From: Shewanella violacea DSS12
GTDB lineage: Bacteria > Pseudomonadota > Gammaproteobacteria > Enterobacterales > Shewanellaceae
Reading direction: 5' to 3'
Length of the DNA: 64,000 nt
Assembly: GCF_000091325.1 (NCBI RefSeq)
Contig: NC_014012.1
Span: forward strand, 3,418,500-3,482,499
A program made the translations under genes and the position numbers. The notes beneath the pieces were generated by a model. The model was not told the origin of the DNA and did no database searches. It worked only from the letters and a program-made list of their open reading frames with translations. Shown here one piece after another: positions 8,755 through 17,337 of the stretch (position 1 is its first letter; each line of letters opens with the position of its first letter).

Positions 8755-9933
8755 ATGAAAATTGTTATCGCACCCGATTCATTCAAAGAGAGTCTGAGTG
8801 CCATGGACGTAGCCAATGAGATAGAACGCGGCTTCAAATCTGCCCTCCCCGATGCCGAGTTCATCAAGGTGCCCCTTGCCGACGGCGGCGAAGGTACGGT
8901 GCAATCTATGGTCCATGCTACCAAGGGCAGCATTATCGAACTCAATGTCACCGGCCCTCTGGGAAACAGAGTCTGTGCTCACTACGGGATCTTAGGAGAT
9001 GAGTTTATTGGTCACGGTCAAACCGCCATCATAGAGATGGCGTCGGCCTCGGGCCTACATCATGTCTCAGTCGAGAAACGCGATCCCCGTATCACCACCA
9101 GCTATGGCACAGGCGAGCTTATTTGTGATGCCCTCAACCGGGGGATCACACGCATTATTATTGGTCTAGGTGGCAGTGCAACCAACGATGGCGGCGCCGG
9201 GATGGCACAGGCATTGGGTATTCATCTGCTCGATGGATCAGGTAAGGCCCTGAAGATGGGCGGCTTGGCATTAAACCAGCTGCATACCATAGAAATGAAA
9301 GCTCTCCACCCTCTCATTCAGCAGTGCAAATTCATTGTGGCCTGTGATGTCGACAATCCCTTATGTGGTGACCAAGGTGCCTCTGCCATCTACGGCCCGC
9401 AGAAAGGGGCAAGCCCCAAGATGGTAGCCAACCTGGATGCCGCCTTAACTCGATATGCAAACATCCTTACCAAGACTAAAATTCATGGTATAAAAATACT
9501 AGATAAGCGTGACGAGCCAGGTGCTGGCGCAGCAGGAGGCATGGGGCTGGGCGTGATGGCATTCCTAAACGCCACACTCAAACCTGGCATAGATATCATC
9601 ATGGAGACACTTAAACTCGAACAAAAAATGGCAGGCGCAGACTTAGTGGTCACGGGAGAAGGTAGACTAGACAGCCAAACCCTCCACGGTAAAGCCCCTA
9701 TGGGGGTCACACGCATAGCCAACGCTCTGAATATCCCAGTCATCGCCATAGCGGGCTCCGTCAGTGATGATGCTAATCTGCTACTTGAACATGGCATTGC
9801 TGCTATTTTCTCCATCACTCCCAGGGCCCTTCCACTGAAAGATGTATTGGCCAATGCTAAACATAATGTATTTACCACCTCACAAAACATCGCCGCCCTT
9901 CTCGCCTTGAAAGCCACGATAAAAGGCGTCTGA
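8755..9933 (+). CDS. Glycerate kinase (GlxK/GarK family)
   Basis: A 392-residue protein, close to the usual 380. This family phosphorylates D-glycerate to phosphoglycerate with ATP and feeds glyoxylate, glycerate or sugar-acid catabolism into glycolysis. Seen in the sequence: the N-terminal MKIVIAPDSFKESLSA, the glycine-rich GLGGSATNDGGAGMAQALG around residue 138, CDVDNPLCGDQGAS around 200 and VVTGEGRLDSQTLHGKAP around 298. All are hallmark segments of the family. No glycerate permease or CdaR/SdaR regulator lies next to it. It is followed by a decarboxylase gene on the same strand after 246 bases. Whether the product is 2- or 3-phosphoglycerate cannot be told here. Confidence 0.92.
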   Translation: MKIVIAPDSFKESLSAMDVANEIERGFKSALPDAEFIKVPLADGGEGTVQSMVHATKGSIIELNVTGPLGNRVCAHYGILGDEFIGHGQTAIIEMASASGLHHVSVEKRDPRITTSYGTGELICDALNRGITRIIIGLGGSATNDGGAGMAQALGIHLLDGSGKALKMGGLALNQLHTIEMKALHPLIQQCKFIVACDVDNPLCGDQGASAIYGPQKGASPKMVANLDAALTRYANILTKTKIHGIKILDKRDEPGAGAAGGMGLGVMAFLNATLKPGIDIIMETLKLEQKMAGADLVVTGEGRLDSQTLHGKAPMGVTRIANALNIPVIAIAGSVSDDANLLLEHGIAAIFSITPRALPLKDVLANAKHNVFTTSQNIAALLALKATIKGV

Positions 9934-10071
9934 CTCGTAATTAAATACTCAGTCTTTGACTCTTTATAGTTAAGTGATAGGAAACATTTATCCTCATTAG
10001 TGCCAATGGGTATTACTGTGATTTAGTTCCGAGATTTGACACTATCCATACCATTCCCAGGTATACATTTA

Positions 10072-10110
10072 ACTTTGCTACTTGATGCGCTAAAGCGCAT
10101 AAAGTAAAGT
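10072..10110. terminator. Hairpin between glycerate kinase and decarboxylase
   Basis: An interrupted inverted repeat: ATGCGC-TAAA-GCGCAT forms the core, with ACTT/AAGT and ACTTT/AAAGT extensions. No clear T-run follows, so it may be a weak terminator or an mRNA structure. Confidence 0.35.
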
Positions 10111-10179
10111 GACCCCCCTTTGGAATAACTGCAATTAATAGCAGCTCCTAATGAATAGAGTGATAGCTAAGAGATAACC

Positions 10180-11832
10180 ATGTCGATGACACCCAGACGA
10201 GCCACAGCTTCGGAAGAGGCATTATTGCGCATCTTCACAGTACCAGAAGCCCCTGATTCTACATTAAGCGTCATCGAGAAAAACATATCGCAAAACTTAA
10301 TGGGCTTCTTGCAAGAGAGTGTGGTTGCCGTCGAAAAGCCTTTATCTGAGATAGAGCTAGATTTCCAACAGCATCAAATCCCCTCTGCGCCTCAGTTTGT
10401 CTCAGACTATGCCGATGAGATGATGAAGACCTTAGTGGCGCACTCGGTGCATACGTCATCCCCTAGCTTTATTGGTCATATGACCTCGGCTCTGCCTTAC
10501 TTCGTCTTACCTCTGTCTAAGATGATGGTCGGGCTTAACCAGAATCTGGTAAAAATTGAGACCTCTAAAGCCTTCACGCCACTGGAACGTCAAGTCTTAG
10601 GCATGATGCATCACCTGATCTACAGTGAAGATGATAAGTTTTACAAAAACTGGATGCACAGCGCCAACTACTCCCTCGGAGCATTTTGCTCAGGCGGCAC
10701 TATCGCTAACATCACAGCCCTATGGACTGCACGTAATCAGCTGCTCAAGGCTGACGGAGATTTCAAGGGCGTTTCGGCTCAAGGCCTGATGAAGGGACTG
10801 CGTCACTATGGCTATGATGATTTAGCCATCTTAGTCTCCGAGCGTGGTCACTACTCATTGGCGAAAACGGCAGACCTGCTTGGCATAGGCCGAGATAACA
10901 TCATTCAGGTGCCCACATCCAGTGACAACAAGGTCGATGTTGATAAGATGCGCGCCATGGCGAAACAGCTTGATCTGGACAATATCAAGGTAATGGCCAT
11001 AGTCGGTGTTGCTGGCACCACAGAAACAGGCAATATCGACCCCTTAGACGAACTTGCCACACTGGCTGTAGAGCTTAATTGCCATTTCCACGTCGATGCG
11101 GCTTGGGGCGGCGCCTCATTATTATCCAACAAGTACCGCCACCTGCTTAAAGGCATAGAACGCGCCGACTCTGTGACAATCGATGCTCACAAACAGATGT
11201 ATGTGCCCATGGGTGCGGGTATGGTGATTTTCAAAGACCCAGCCTTTGCCAACGCCATCAAACACCACGCCGAATACATATTACGCAAGGGTTCTAAAGA
11301 CCTGGGAAGTCAAACTCTGGAGGGATCGCGTCCTGGGATGGCCATGCTGGTCCATGCTTGCCTGCAGATCATTGGCCGAGATGGTTACGAGATTTTAATC
11401 AATAACAGTCTGGAGAAGGCACGTTATTTCGCCGAACTAATCCATGGCCAAGATGACTTCCAGCTGGTATCTGAGCCCGAACTCTGTCTGCTCACCTATC
11501 GCTATGTGCCTAAATCGGTACAAGAGGCGATGCAAGAGACAAGAGAGAGTGGTAACACTGAGAAGTTAATTGAATTTAATAGCTTACTCGACGGCCTGAC
11601 TAAGTTTGTCCAGAAACGTCAACGAGAACAAGGCACCTCATTTGTTTCCCGTACTCGTATTAACCCTGAGAGCCGCGCAAGTCTGAATATCCAATCTGTG
11701 GTGTTTCGAGTAGTACTGGCTAATCCCCTCACCACCCGTGAGATATTGCAGCAGGTCTTAGCCGAGCAGATAGAGATAGCCCAACAAGATAACGAGTTCT
11801 TACCGCAACTCTTGGCTCTCGCCTCTAACTAA
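10180..11832 (+). CDS. panP: PLP-dependent decarboxylase, PanP-like aspartate 1-decarboxylase
   Basis: A 550-residue fold-type I PLP decarboxylase of the group II (glutamate/aspartate/aromatic) family. Seen: the cofactor-side HFHVDAAWGGASLL near residue 303 and the PLP lysine in TIDAHKQMYVPMG near residue 337, plus SGGTIANITALW near 165. The N-terminal 90 residues with SSPSFIGHMTSALPYFVLPL are typical of the approximately 550-residue PanP subgroup of Vibrio and Shewanella. PanP makes beta-alanine from aspartate for pantothenate synthesis where the pyruvoyl enzyme PanD is absent. The substrate is inferred from subgroup resemblance; glutamate or another amino acid remains possible. The gene ends just before a strong hairpin terminator. 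Confidence 0.78.
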   Translation: MSMTPRRATASEEALLRIFTVPEAPDSTLSVIEKNISQNLMGFLQESVVAVEKPLSEIELDFQQHQIPSAPQFVSDYADEMMKTLVAHSVHTSSPSFIGHMTSALPYFVLPLSKMMVGLNQNLVKIETSKAFTPLERQVLGMMHHLIYSEDDKFYKNWMHSANYSLGAFCSGGTIANITALWTARNQLLKADGDFKGVSAQGLMKGLRHYGYDDLAILVSERGHYSLAKTADLLGIGRDNIIQVPTSSDNKVDVDKMRAMAKQLDLDNIKVMAIVGVAGTTETGNIDPLDELATLAVELNCHFHVDAAWGGASLLSNKYRHLLKGIERADSVTIDAHKQMYVPMGAGMVIFKDPAFANAIKHHAEYILRKGSKDLGSQTLEGSRPGMAMLVHACLQIIGRDGYEILINNSLEKARYFAELIHGQDDFQLVSEPELCLLTYRYVPKSVQEAMQETRESGNTEKLIEFNSLLDGLTKFVQKRQREQGTSFVSRTRINPESRASLNIQSVVFRVVLANPLTTREILQQVLAEQIEIAQQDNEFLPQLLALASN

Positions 11833-11860
11833 TCTTATAAAGCCTAGAAAACCAAGAAAT

Positions 11861-11885
11861 AGAAGCCGTTTATCAAACGGCTTCT
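11861..11885. terminator. Hairpin terminator after the panP-like gene
   Basis: AGAAGCCGTTT and AAACGGCTTCT form an 11-base stem with a tiny loop, followed on the plus strand by ATTTCTCTT. The right arm also encodes the last codons of a map remnant read leftward, so the hairpin may serve both strands. Confidence 0.7.
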
Positions 11886-11960
11886 ATTTCTCTTAAGCTC
11901 AATACCTTATAACCCGTCTCTGCCACCGATATCACTCAACAAAAGTGTGTGCTTCCACAG
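11873..11960 (-). pseudogene. Remnant of a second methionine aminopeptidase gene (3' end)
   Basis: Read leftward, this stretch encodes EALWKHTLL and then, after a short frame-disrupting insertion, VAETGYKVLSLREIEAV followed by a stop. This aligns codon for codon with the end of the neighbouring aminopeptidase gene (LWEHTIL, VTETGFEVLTLRGTETV, stop). No other part of the enzyme is present in the 100 bases upstream. It is therefore a decayed duplicate of the gene end and not a functional gene. Confidence 0.65.
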
Positions 11961-12062
11961 AGCCTCTTATAGCCGAGTAATCCCTATCGGATGCCTACTG
12001 TTAATATCTTAGTATTTAAGCTGCAGCTAATATCCATAACTAGCGAAATCTAAAACTGCTTA

Positions 12063-12693
12063 TTAAACAGTTTCTGTACCCCTTAAGGTCAATACTTCGA
12101 AACCAGTCTCGGTGACTAAGATAGTATGTTCCCACAGGGCTGAGAGTTTCTTATCCCGGGTCACCAGGGTCCAGCCATCTTTCTTGGTTTTTATTTTTGC
12201 CTGGCCCTGATTGATCATAGGCTCAATGGTAAACGTCATTCCAGGCTTCAAGGTTAAACCTACACCCGGGCGTCCGTAATGCATGACCTCAGGCTCTTCA
12301 TGCATCTCACGCCCTATGCCATGACCACAATACTCCCGCACTAGGCTATAACCAGACTTCTCAACGTGTTTCTGGATCGCATGACCTATGTCTCCCAGTT
12401 TGGCACCGGGTTTAATGGCATTAATCCCCTGCCACATAGCCTCATAGGTGGTATGCACCAACCTCTTTGCCAATGGACTCGCATCGGGTAACAGATAAGC
12501 CTTACTCGAATCTGCGATGAAGCCATTCTTCTCCAGCGTAATATCGACATTAACTATGTCGGTACTCTTCAACATATAAATCTCGGAGGGTATGCCATGG
12601 CAGACCACCTCATTGACCTAAGTATTGAATGAATACTGAGTGAATATTGATAACCATATTGCCCCTTGCTGGCTTGATCTGAATATCACTCAT
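12063..12693 (-). pseudogene. map: Type I methionine aminopeptidase, broken N-terminal part
   Basis: The last 181 codons encode the catalytic core of a type I MetAP, which removes the initiator methionine. Visible are CHGIP, NVDITLEKNGFIADSSKAY (metal Asp), GHGIGREMHEEP (metal and catalytic His) and TIEPMINQG (metal Glu), and the C-terminal LWEHTILVTETG. A full enzyme has about 260 residues. Upstream, the expected N-terminal peptide MSDIQIK is found at 12693, but it runs out of frame, about 70 codons are missing and a TAG stands just before VNEVVCHG. The remaining ATG at 12608 lies inside the domain and would make a protein lacking its N-terminal strands. I read this as an internally deleted pseudogene. 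A ParD-like gene lies immediately upstream, the usual partner of this aminopeptidase subtype. Confidence 0.7.
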
Positions 12694-12751
12694 TAATTTA
12701 CTTCTACTCCAATTCTTGGTCGCTTTTATCTTAGCGAGTCACTTGGCCTAT

Positions 12752-12970
12752 TTATGCCGGCTTTTCTTGATGAATAATGCCTTCCAAAGACACACTTTCA
12801 TCTCTGAGGCGTTGCTGCAAGATCTCATAAAAGCTTAACGTCGGGTTCAACTCGGCTAACATGCCGGTCTTAATCCAAAACTCAACCTGAGAGTTGATCG
12901 ATCTCGACATGACACTACTCGATTTTCTAATCTCTTCATGAAGTTCATCGGAAATTTTAACCAGTCCCAA
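12752..12970 (-). CDS. ParD-like small DNA-binding protein
   Basis: A 72-residue protein starting at TTG with AAGG seven bases upstream. It begins MGLVKISDELHEEIRKSSSV and contains SRSINSQVEFWIKTGMLAE, the ribbon-helix-helix pattern of the ParD_like family (DUF3423). Family members usually sit directly upstream of a type I methionine aminopeptidase gene, as here. They are named for similarity to ParD antitoxins, but no toxin partner is visible. The AT-rich region ahead of the gene (12975-13025) has repeated ATATG/CATAT motifs that could be an autoregulatory operator. The true role of the family is unknown. Confidence 0.72.
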   Translation of the reverse strand: MGLVKISDELHEEIRKSSSVMSRSINSQVEFWIKTGMLAELNPTLSFYEILQQRLRDESVSLEGIIHQEKPA

Positions 12971-13110
12971 AATACACCTTTATATGATTTATATATAAAA
13001 CATATACGTATTGCATATAGAACATGTATAGCCATCAAGCCCTGACTCAAATACCCGTATCAAATAGCCCAGATCCACATCTTCCTCTTCCCCATCAATC
13101 ATCAATCATC

Positions 13111-13131
13111 AAATGATAATAATTATCATTT
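13111..13131. promoter_or_regulatory. Fur-type box upstream of sitA
   Basis: AAATGATAAT-A-ATTATCATTT is a perfect 21-base palindrome around one centre base and matches the GATAATGATAATCATTATC Fur consensus closely. It lies 63 bases before the sitA start, so iron- or manganese-responsive repression of the transporter operon is expected. Confidence 0.8.
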
Positions 13132-13193
13132 GCATTAAGGTCTTATTCCCTGCTAGCATTGTGCCTACCTCCCGCACATAACAAGGAAAAAAT

Positions 13194-14087
13194 ATGCTTC
13201 GTACATTTGGTTTGCTGCTCACTATCACACTCTCCTTCTGGTCTCACGAGCTGCTTGCCAGCCAGGGTGATAAGTTTAAGGTCATCACTACCTTCACCGT
13301 CATCGCCGATATGGCTAGAAACGTGGCGGGAGATGCCGCTATTGTCGAGTCAATCACCAAACCAAATGCCGAAATTCATAACTATCAAGCGACACCTGGA
13401 GACATTCGTCGGGCCCAGGGAGCCGATTTAATCCTGTATAACGGTCTCAACTTGGAACTCTGGTTCAATAAGTTTTTTCAAAACCTCAATGAGGTCCCCC
13501 GTACCATAGTCACCCAAGGGATAGAACCTATGGGGATTTCTCAGGGACCCTATTCAGGTAAGCCTAATCCCCATGCCTGGATGTCAGCCCCCAATGCCCT
13601 GATCTATGTGGAAAACATCCGTAAGGCCTTAGTCCGCTATGACAGCGACAATGCCGCAATTTATAACACCAATGCCAAACGTTATTCGGCGCAGATCCTC
13701 GCCGCCGTCGAGCCATTCAAGGCACAATTAGATGCGGTATCTAAGGAAAGACGATGGCTGGTGACCAGCGAGGGGGCCTTTAGCTACCTGACTCGAGACT
13801 ATGATCTGCAAGAACTCTACCTTTGGCCCATCAATGCCGATGCTCAGGGCACACCGCAACAGGTAAGAAAGGTTATCGACCAGATGAGACAGCATAAGAT
13901 ACCCGTCATTTTCAGTGAGAGCACAGTATCGGCCAAACCCGCACAGCAGGTGGCACGAGAAACTGGAGCCAAATACGGAGGCATGCTTTATGTGGACTCT
14001 TTGAGCAGCAGTTCAGGCCCAGTACCGACCTACATCAGCCTACTGACAAGCACTTTGGACACTATAGCCAAAGGACTAAAAGACTAA
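13194..14087 (+). CDS. sitA: Manganese/iron ABC transporter, substrate-binding protein
   Basis: A 297-residue exported cluster A-I (PsaA/SitA-type) metal-binding protein. It has a signal peptide (MLRTFGLLLTITLSFWSHELLAS). The four expected metal ligands are visible: His in PNAEIHNYQ, His in GKPNPHAWMS, Glu in LVTSEGAFSYL and Asp in LYVDSLSSS. The Asp/Glu set fits manganese or iron better than zinc; zinc proteins usually carry a His-rich loop, which is absent. It is first in a four-gene operon with ATPase and two permeases and follows a Fur-type box and an AAGGAAAAA ribosome site. The metal is inferred. Confidence 0.85.
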   Translation: MLRTFGLLLTITLSFWSHELLASQGDKFKVITTFTVIADMARNVAGDAAIVESITKPNAEIHNYQATPGDIRRAQGADLILYNGLNLELWFNKFFQNLNEVPRTIVTQGIEPMGISQGPYSGKPNPHAWMSAPNALIYVENIRKALVRYDSDNAAIYNTNAKRYSAQILAAVEPFKAQLDAVSKERRWLVTSEGAFSYLTRDYDLQELYLWPINADAQGTPQQVRKVIDQMRQHKIPVIFSESTVSAKPAQQVARETGAKYGGMLYVDSLSSSSGPVPTYISLLTSTLDTIAKGLKD

Positions 14088-14191
14088 ATGACTCAGCGAA
14101 TAGCAGCACTCACTCGAGAACTCACAGTTAACGACATCACAGTCACATACCGCAACGACCTGAAGATAAGCACCTTAAGGACTACAGCCAG
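14088..14191 (+). repeat. Partial duplication of the sitA/sitB junction
   Basis: The gap between sitA and sitB repeats the start of sitB. GTTAACGACATCACAGTCAC followed by ATACCGCAACG at 14127 recurs with one mismatch at 14219, 92 bases later. The repeat creates a 35-codon open frame ([20 protein letters not shown]...) from 14088 to 14195 that ends in the sitB start region. It could act as a leader peptide, but it looks like a by-product of tandem duplication. Confidence 0.7.
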
Positions 14192-15055
14192 ATGACAACA
14201 CTCAATAGCGGACTTATCGTTAACGACATCACGGTCACATACCGCAACGGCCATACGGCGATTTATGACGCCAGCTTTGACCTGCCCAAGGGCTCAATCA
14301 CGGCGCTGGTTGGCATCAACGGCAGCGGTAAGTCCACCCTATTTAAATCCATCATGGGCTTCGTCACCTTAGCTAAGGGCAAGGTCGAAATCTTGGGTCT
14401 GTCGGTTAAACAAGCCCTAAAAAGCAATGTGGTGGCCTATGTACCTCAGAGCGAAGAGATAGACTGGAATTTTCCCGTCTTGGTGGAAGATGTGGTCATG
14501 ATGGGTCGATATGGCCATATGAACATGTTTCGCATCGCCAACAAGCATGATGAAGAGATGGTGAATATCGCTCTGGACAGGGTAAATATGAGAGCATTTC
14601 GCAAGCGTCAGATAGGTGAGCTATCCGGCGGACAAAAAAAACGTATCTTTCTCGCCAGGGCCCTAGCGCAAGAAGGCCAAGTCATCTTACTCGATGAGCC
14701 TTTCACTGGCGTGGATGTGAAGACCGAAGATCAGATCATGGACTTGCTGCGTGAGTTACGCGCCGAGGGCAAGGTTATCTTGGTATCTACCCATAACTTA
14801 GGTAGCGTGCCCGAGTTTTGTGACAGATGCGTACTCATCAACCGCACTGTACTCGCCGCCGGCCCCACTAAATTGGTATTCACTCAGGAAAATCTGCAAC
14901 TGGCATTTGGCGGCGTGCTGCGCCACTTCGTCTTGAGCGGTAAAAACCTCCATGAAGATGATGACGCCAGGCAACTGACCTTGCTAACGGATCATGAGCG
15001 ACCTGTGGTGTTATACGGTGATGACAACAAGGCTCAAGTTGTCAGCAGTGAATAA
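14192..15055 (+). CDS. sitB: Manganese/iron ABC transporter, ATPase
   Basis: A 287-residue ABC ATPase. Walker A is GINGSGKST near residue 43, the Q-loop is [10 protein letters not shown], the signature LSGGQKKR is near 149 and Walker B is [12 protein letters not shown] near 168, with the switch His in VSTHNLG. The sequence [12 protein letters not shown] is typical of the metal-type (SitB/MntB) subfamily. The C-terminal 40 residues after VLRHFVLSG form an acidic extension. It energises uptake through the two permeases encoded downstream. Confidence 0.88.
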   Translation: MTTLNSGLIVNDITVTYRNGHTAIYDASFDLPKGSITALVGINGSGKSTLFKSIMGFVTLAKGKVEILGLSVKQALKSNVVAYVPQSEEIDWNFPVLVEDVVMMGRYGHMNMFRIANKHDEEMVNIALDRVNMRAFRKRQIGELSGGQKKRIFLARALAQEGQVILLDEPFTGVDVKTEDQIMDLLRELRAEGKVILVSTHNLGSVPEFCDRCVLINRTVLAAGPTKLVFTQENLQLAFGGVLRHFVLSGKNLHEDDDARQLTLLTDHERPVVLYGDDNKAQVVSSE

Positions 15056-15132
15056 CTATTAATCAGTAGCGCTTACTCAATAGCGCTACAAGTGAACTCT
15101 TGATTAAAGTGATTGGCTTAACAGGTGAACCT

Positions 15133-16086
15133 ATGATTGAAACTCTATTACAGCCATTCGAATATGGCTACATGGTAAATGCCATCTTTATCAGCGCTCT
15201 GGTTGGCGGCGTTTGTGCCTTCCTATCCGCCTACCTGATGCTCAAGGGTTGGTCCCTTATCGGCGATGCCCTGTCACACTCAATCGTTCCCGGTGTCGCC
15301 GGCGCCTATATGTTAGGCCTGCCCTTCGCCCTCGGCGCCTTCTTCTCTGGGGGACTCGCGGCAACGACCATGCTGTTTCTCAGTCAGAGATCTAAACTTA
15401 AAGAGGATGCCATCATAGGCTTGATCTTCACCTCCTTCTTCGGCCTCGGCCTGTTTATGGTGTCACTCTCGCCTACTTCGGTGAACATTCAGACCATAGT
15501 ACTGGGAAATATCTTGGCCATTACCCCGGAAGATACCCTACAACTCCTGCTAATTTCTGGCATATCTTTGATCGTGCTGGTACTGAAATGGCGAGATCTT
15601 ATGGTGGTCTTCTTCGATGAGAACCATGCCAGAAGCATAGGTCTTAATCCCAATCGCCTAAAGATCCTCTTCTTCACCTTGCTGAGTGCATCGACTGTGG
15701 CGGCGTTGCAAACCGTAGGCGCGTTTCTGGTGATAGCCATGGTCGTGACTCCGGGAGCTACTGCTTATCAGCTCAGCGACCGATTTGGCACCCTAGTCAT
15801 CTTGAGTGTCGCCATAGGTGCCATTACCTCGTTTGTCGGCGCCTACCTAAGCTTCTTTATCGATGGTGCTACCGGCGGCATCATAGTGGTATTACAAGCT
15901 TGCGTCTTCGTGCTGACATTTGTATTCGCGCCTAAACATGGCTACTTGGCGGCGAGACGCAGGGCAAAACATTTCTCAGACCCAAGCGTAAACACCATCT
16001 CTAAAAACATGTCGCAAACCACACTAGGACAAGTGTCAAAAAACGTCTCAGTGGATACAGGAGTCCCCAATGATCAGCTTGTTTAA
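15133..16086 (+). CDS. sitC: Manganese/iron ABC transporter, permease 1
   Basis: A 317-residue integral membrane protein of the ABC-3 family with about eight hydrophobic helices. The ATG at 15133 is chosen because AGGTG lies six bases upstream; a TTG at 15100 has none. Family segments seen are LMLKGWSLIGDALSHSIVPGV (residues about 35-55) and the C-terminal helices VGAFLVIAMVVTPGATAY. A small hairpin (TAGCGC...GCGCTA, 15067-15088) lies between sitB and this gene. Its end overlaps the start of the second permease by 17 bases, so the two are coupled and likely form a heterodimeric channel. Confidence 0.85.
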   Translation: MIETLLQPFEYGYMVNAIFISALVGGVCAFLSAYLMLKGWSLIGDALSHSIVPGVAGAYMLGLPFALGAFFSGGLAATTMLFLSQRSKLKEDAIIGLIFTSFFGLGLFMVSLSPTSVNIQTIVLGNILAITPEDTLQLLLISGISLIVLVLKWRDLMVVFFDENHARSIGLNPNRLKILFFTLLSASTVAALQTVGAFLVIAMVVTPGATAYQLSDRFGTLVILSVAIGAITSFVGAYLSFFIDGATGGIIVVLQACVFVLTFVFAPKHGYLAARRRAKHFSDPSVNTISKNMSQTTLGQVSKNVSVDTGVPNDQLV

Positions 16087-16987
16087 CTCAGGTCTAGAGA
16101 CATTACTCTTACCCTTTAGCTTTACCTTCATGCATCAGGCCTTCATGATCGTCCTGTTAGTGGCGATTCCCACCTCTGTGCTCTCCTGCTTTTTAGTGCT
16201 CAAGGGCTGGTCCCTAATGGGAGACGCCATTTCCCATTCTGTGTTGCCCGGGGTGATTTTGGCGTATGTGCTATCCATTCCCTATGCCATAGGCGCATTC
16301 GCCGCTGGCATGTTCTGCGCCTTAGCCACGGGATTTATCAAGGACAATAGTCGTCTCAAGGAAGACACTGTGATGGGAGTGGTATTTTCCAGCATGTTTG
16401 GTTTAGGCTTAGTGCTGATGACTAAAGTTGAGACTGGGGTCCATCTGGACCATATCTTGTTCGGTGATGTGCTTGGAGTGAGCTGGACCGATGTACTCGA
16501 AGCTGGGGGAATTGCCCTGCTGGTGATAAGCTTCATCCTCTTCAAGGGACGGGATCTGCTGGTGTTTGTCTTCGACCACCAACATGCCAAAGCCATAGGA
16601 CTGCCCGTAAATCTGCTACATTATGGTCTGCTGTCGATACTCTCTCTCACCATAGTAGGCGCGCTTAAGGCCGTAGGCATGATTCTGGTGGTCGCCATGC
16701 TGATTGCCCCCGGGGCCATCGCCTTTCTGTTGACACGTAAGTTTCAATCTATGATGCTCATCGCCCTATTTATTTCGACCCTGACCTCCTTCTTGGGTGT
16801 CTACCTCAGCTTCTTCATCGATAGCGCACCGGCGCCCACCATCATAATGCTGATGACGCTGATTTTCATCTGTGTGTTCTTTTATTCAGGCTATCAGACG
16901 AGGCGAACCTCCTCGCTCCTAGGCTCAGAAAATCAACAAGCAAAACAGCAAGGTTTAGCGCCGACCAAGGAGGCTTGCGCCGAATGA
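16070..16987 (+). CDS. sitD: Manganese/iron ABC transporter, permease 2
   Basis: A 305-residue ABC-3 family permease, paralogous to the gene before it: VLKGWSLMGDAISHSVLPGV and MILVVAMLIAPGAIAF occupy the same places. About eight helices. The ATG at 16070 overlaps the end of sitC. Its TGA stop is the first three bases of a seven-fold TGACGAG tandem repeat, so loss or gain of repeat units would not change the protein. Confidence 0.85.
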   Translation: MISLFNSGLETLLLPFSFTFMHQAFMIVLLVAIPTSVLSCFLVLKGWSLMGDAISHSVLPGVILAYVLSIPYAIGAFAAGMFCALATGFIKDNSRLKEDTVMGVVFSSMFGLGLVLMTKVETGVHLDHILFGDVLGVSWTDVLEAGGIALLVISFILFKGRDLLVFVFDHQHAKAIGLPVNLLHYGLLSILSLTIVGALKAVGMILVVAMLIAPGAIAFLLTRKFQSMMLIALFISTLTSFLGVYLSFFIDSAPAPTIIMLMTLIFICVFFYSGYQTRRTSSLLGSENQQAKQQGLAPTKEACAE

Positions 16988-17033
16988 CGAGTGACGAGTG
17001 ACGAGTGACGAGTGACGAGTGACGAGTGACGAG
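16985..17033. repeat. Seven tandem copies of TGACGAG
   Basis: Seven exact heptanucleotide units starting on the sitD stop codon. Every unit holds TGA. A tract of this kind is prone to slipped-strand copy change. Confidence 0.95.
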
Positions 17034-17337
17034 TTAATCAGACTAAACAAATGACAATGAGATAAGCAAGCAACGGCTAGCTTAGCCCCTAGCCGCTAAT
17101 TTAAACCATAGGCAAGCAACACATATCTTGGGTTTTTAAGTCTCTTAAAGGGGAGCTCCGACAAGGCCTTGGAGCAGCGGACTCAAGCCACCAGCCCGTT
17201 AATCATCTCAACCGCAAGCTGCAATCACTCATCTTAACTCTCAGACAACTAACCGTTAAGTATCAGCTAAGTACAGTAATCTGAGTTTTCACATCCGCTA
17301 TTTTAATATCAATCAGTCTAATTAAAACGACTTAATA
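17034..17337. other. Gene-free stretch after sitD
   Basis: About 300 bases with no credible gene. A hairpin CGGCTAG-N8-CTAGCCG lies at 17074-17095 and may end sitABCD transcription. TTAATATCAATCA is duplicated at 17302-17314 and 17331-17343, the second copy covering the end of the next gene. Confidence 0.5.

Noticed and set aside
8577-8819. 80-codon frame before glycerate kinase
   Set aside because: His/Arg-rich chance composition, overlaps the kinase start in another frame, no ribosome site.
12063-12608. Functional short MetAP from the ATG at 12608
   Set aside because: The first about 80 residues of the fold are missing and a remnant of the true N-terminus (MSDIQIK) with a nonsense codon lies upstream.
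16985-17033. Heptamer tract as a CRISPR or centromere-like parS repeat
   Set aside because: Units are perfect 7-mers without spacers and no cas or par genes are nearby (the ParD-like gene is 4 kb away and unrelated to partition).
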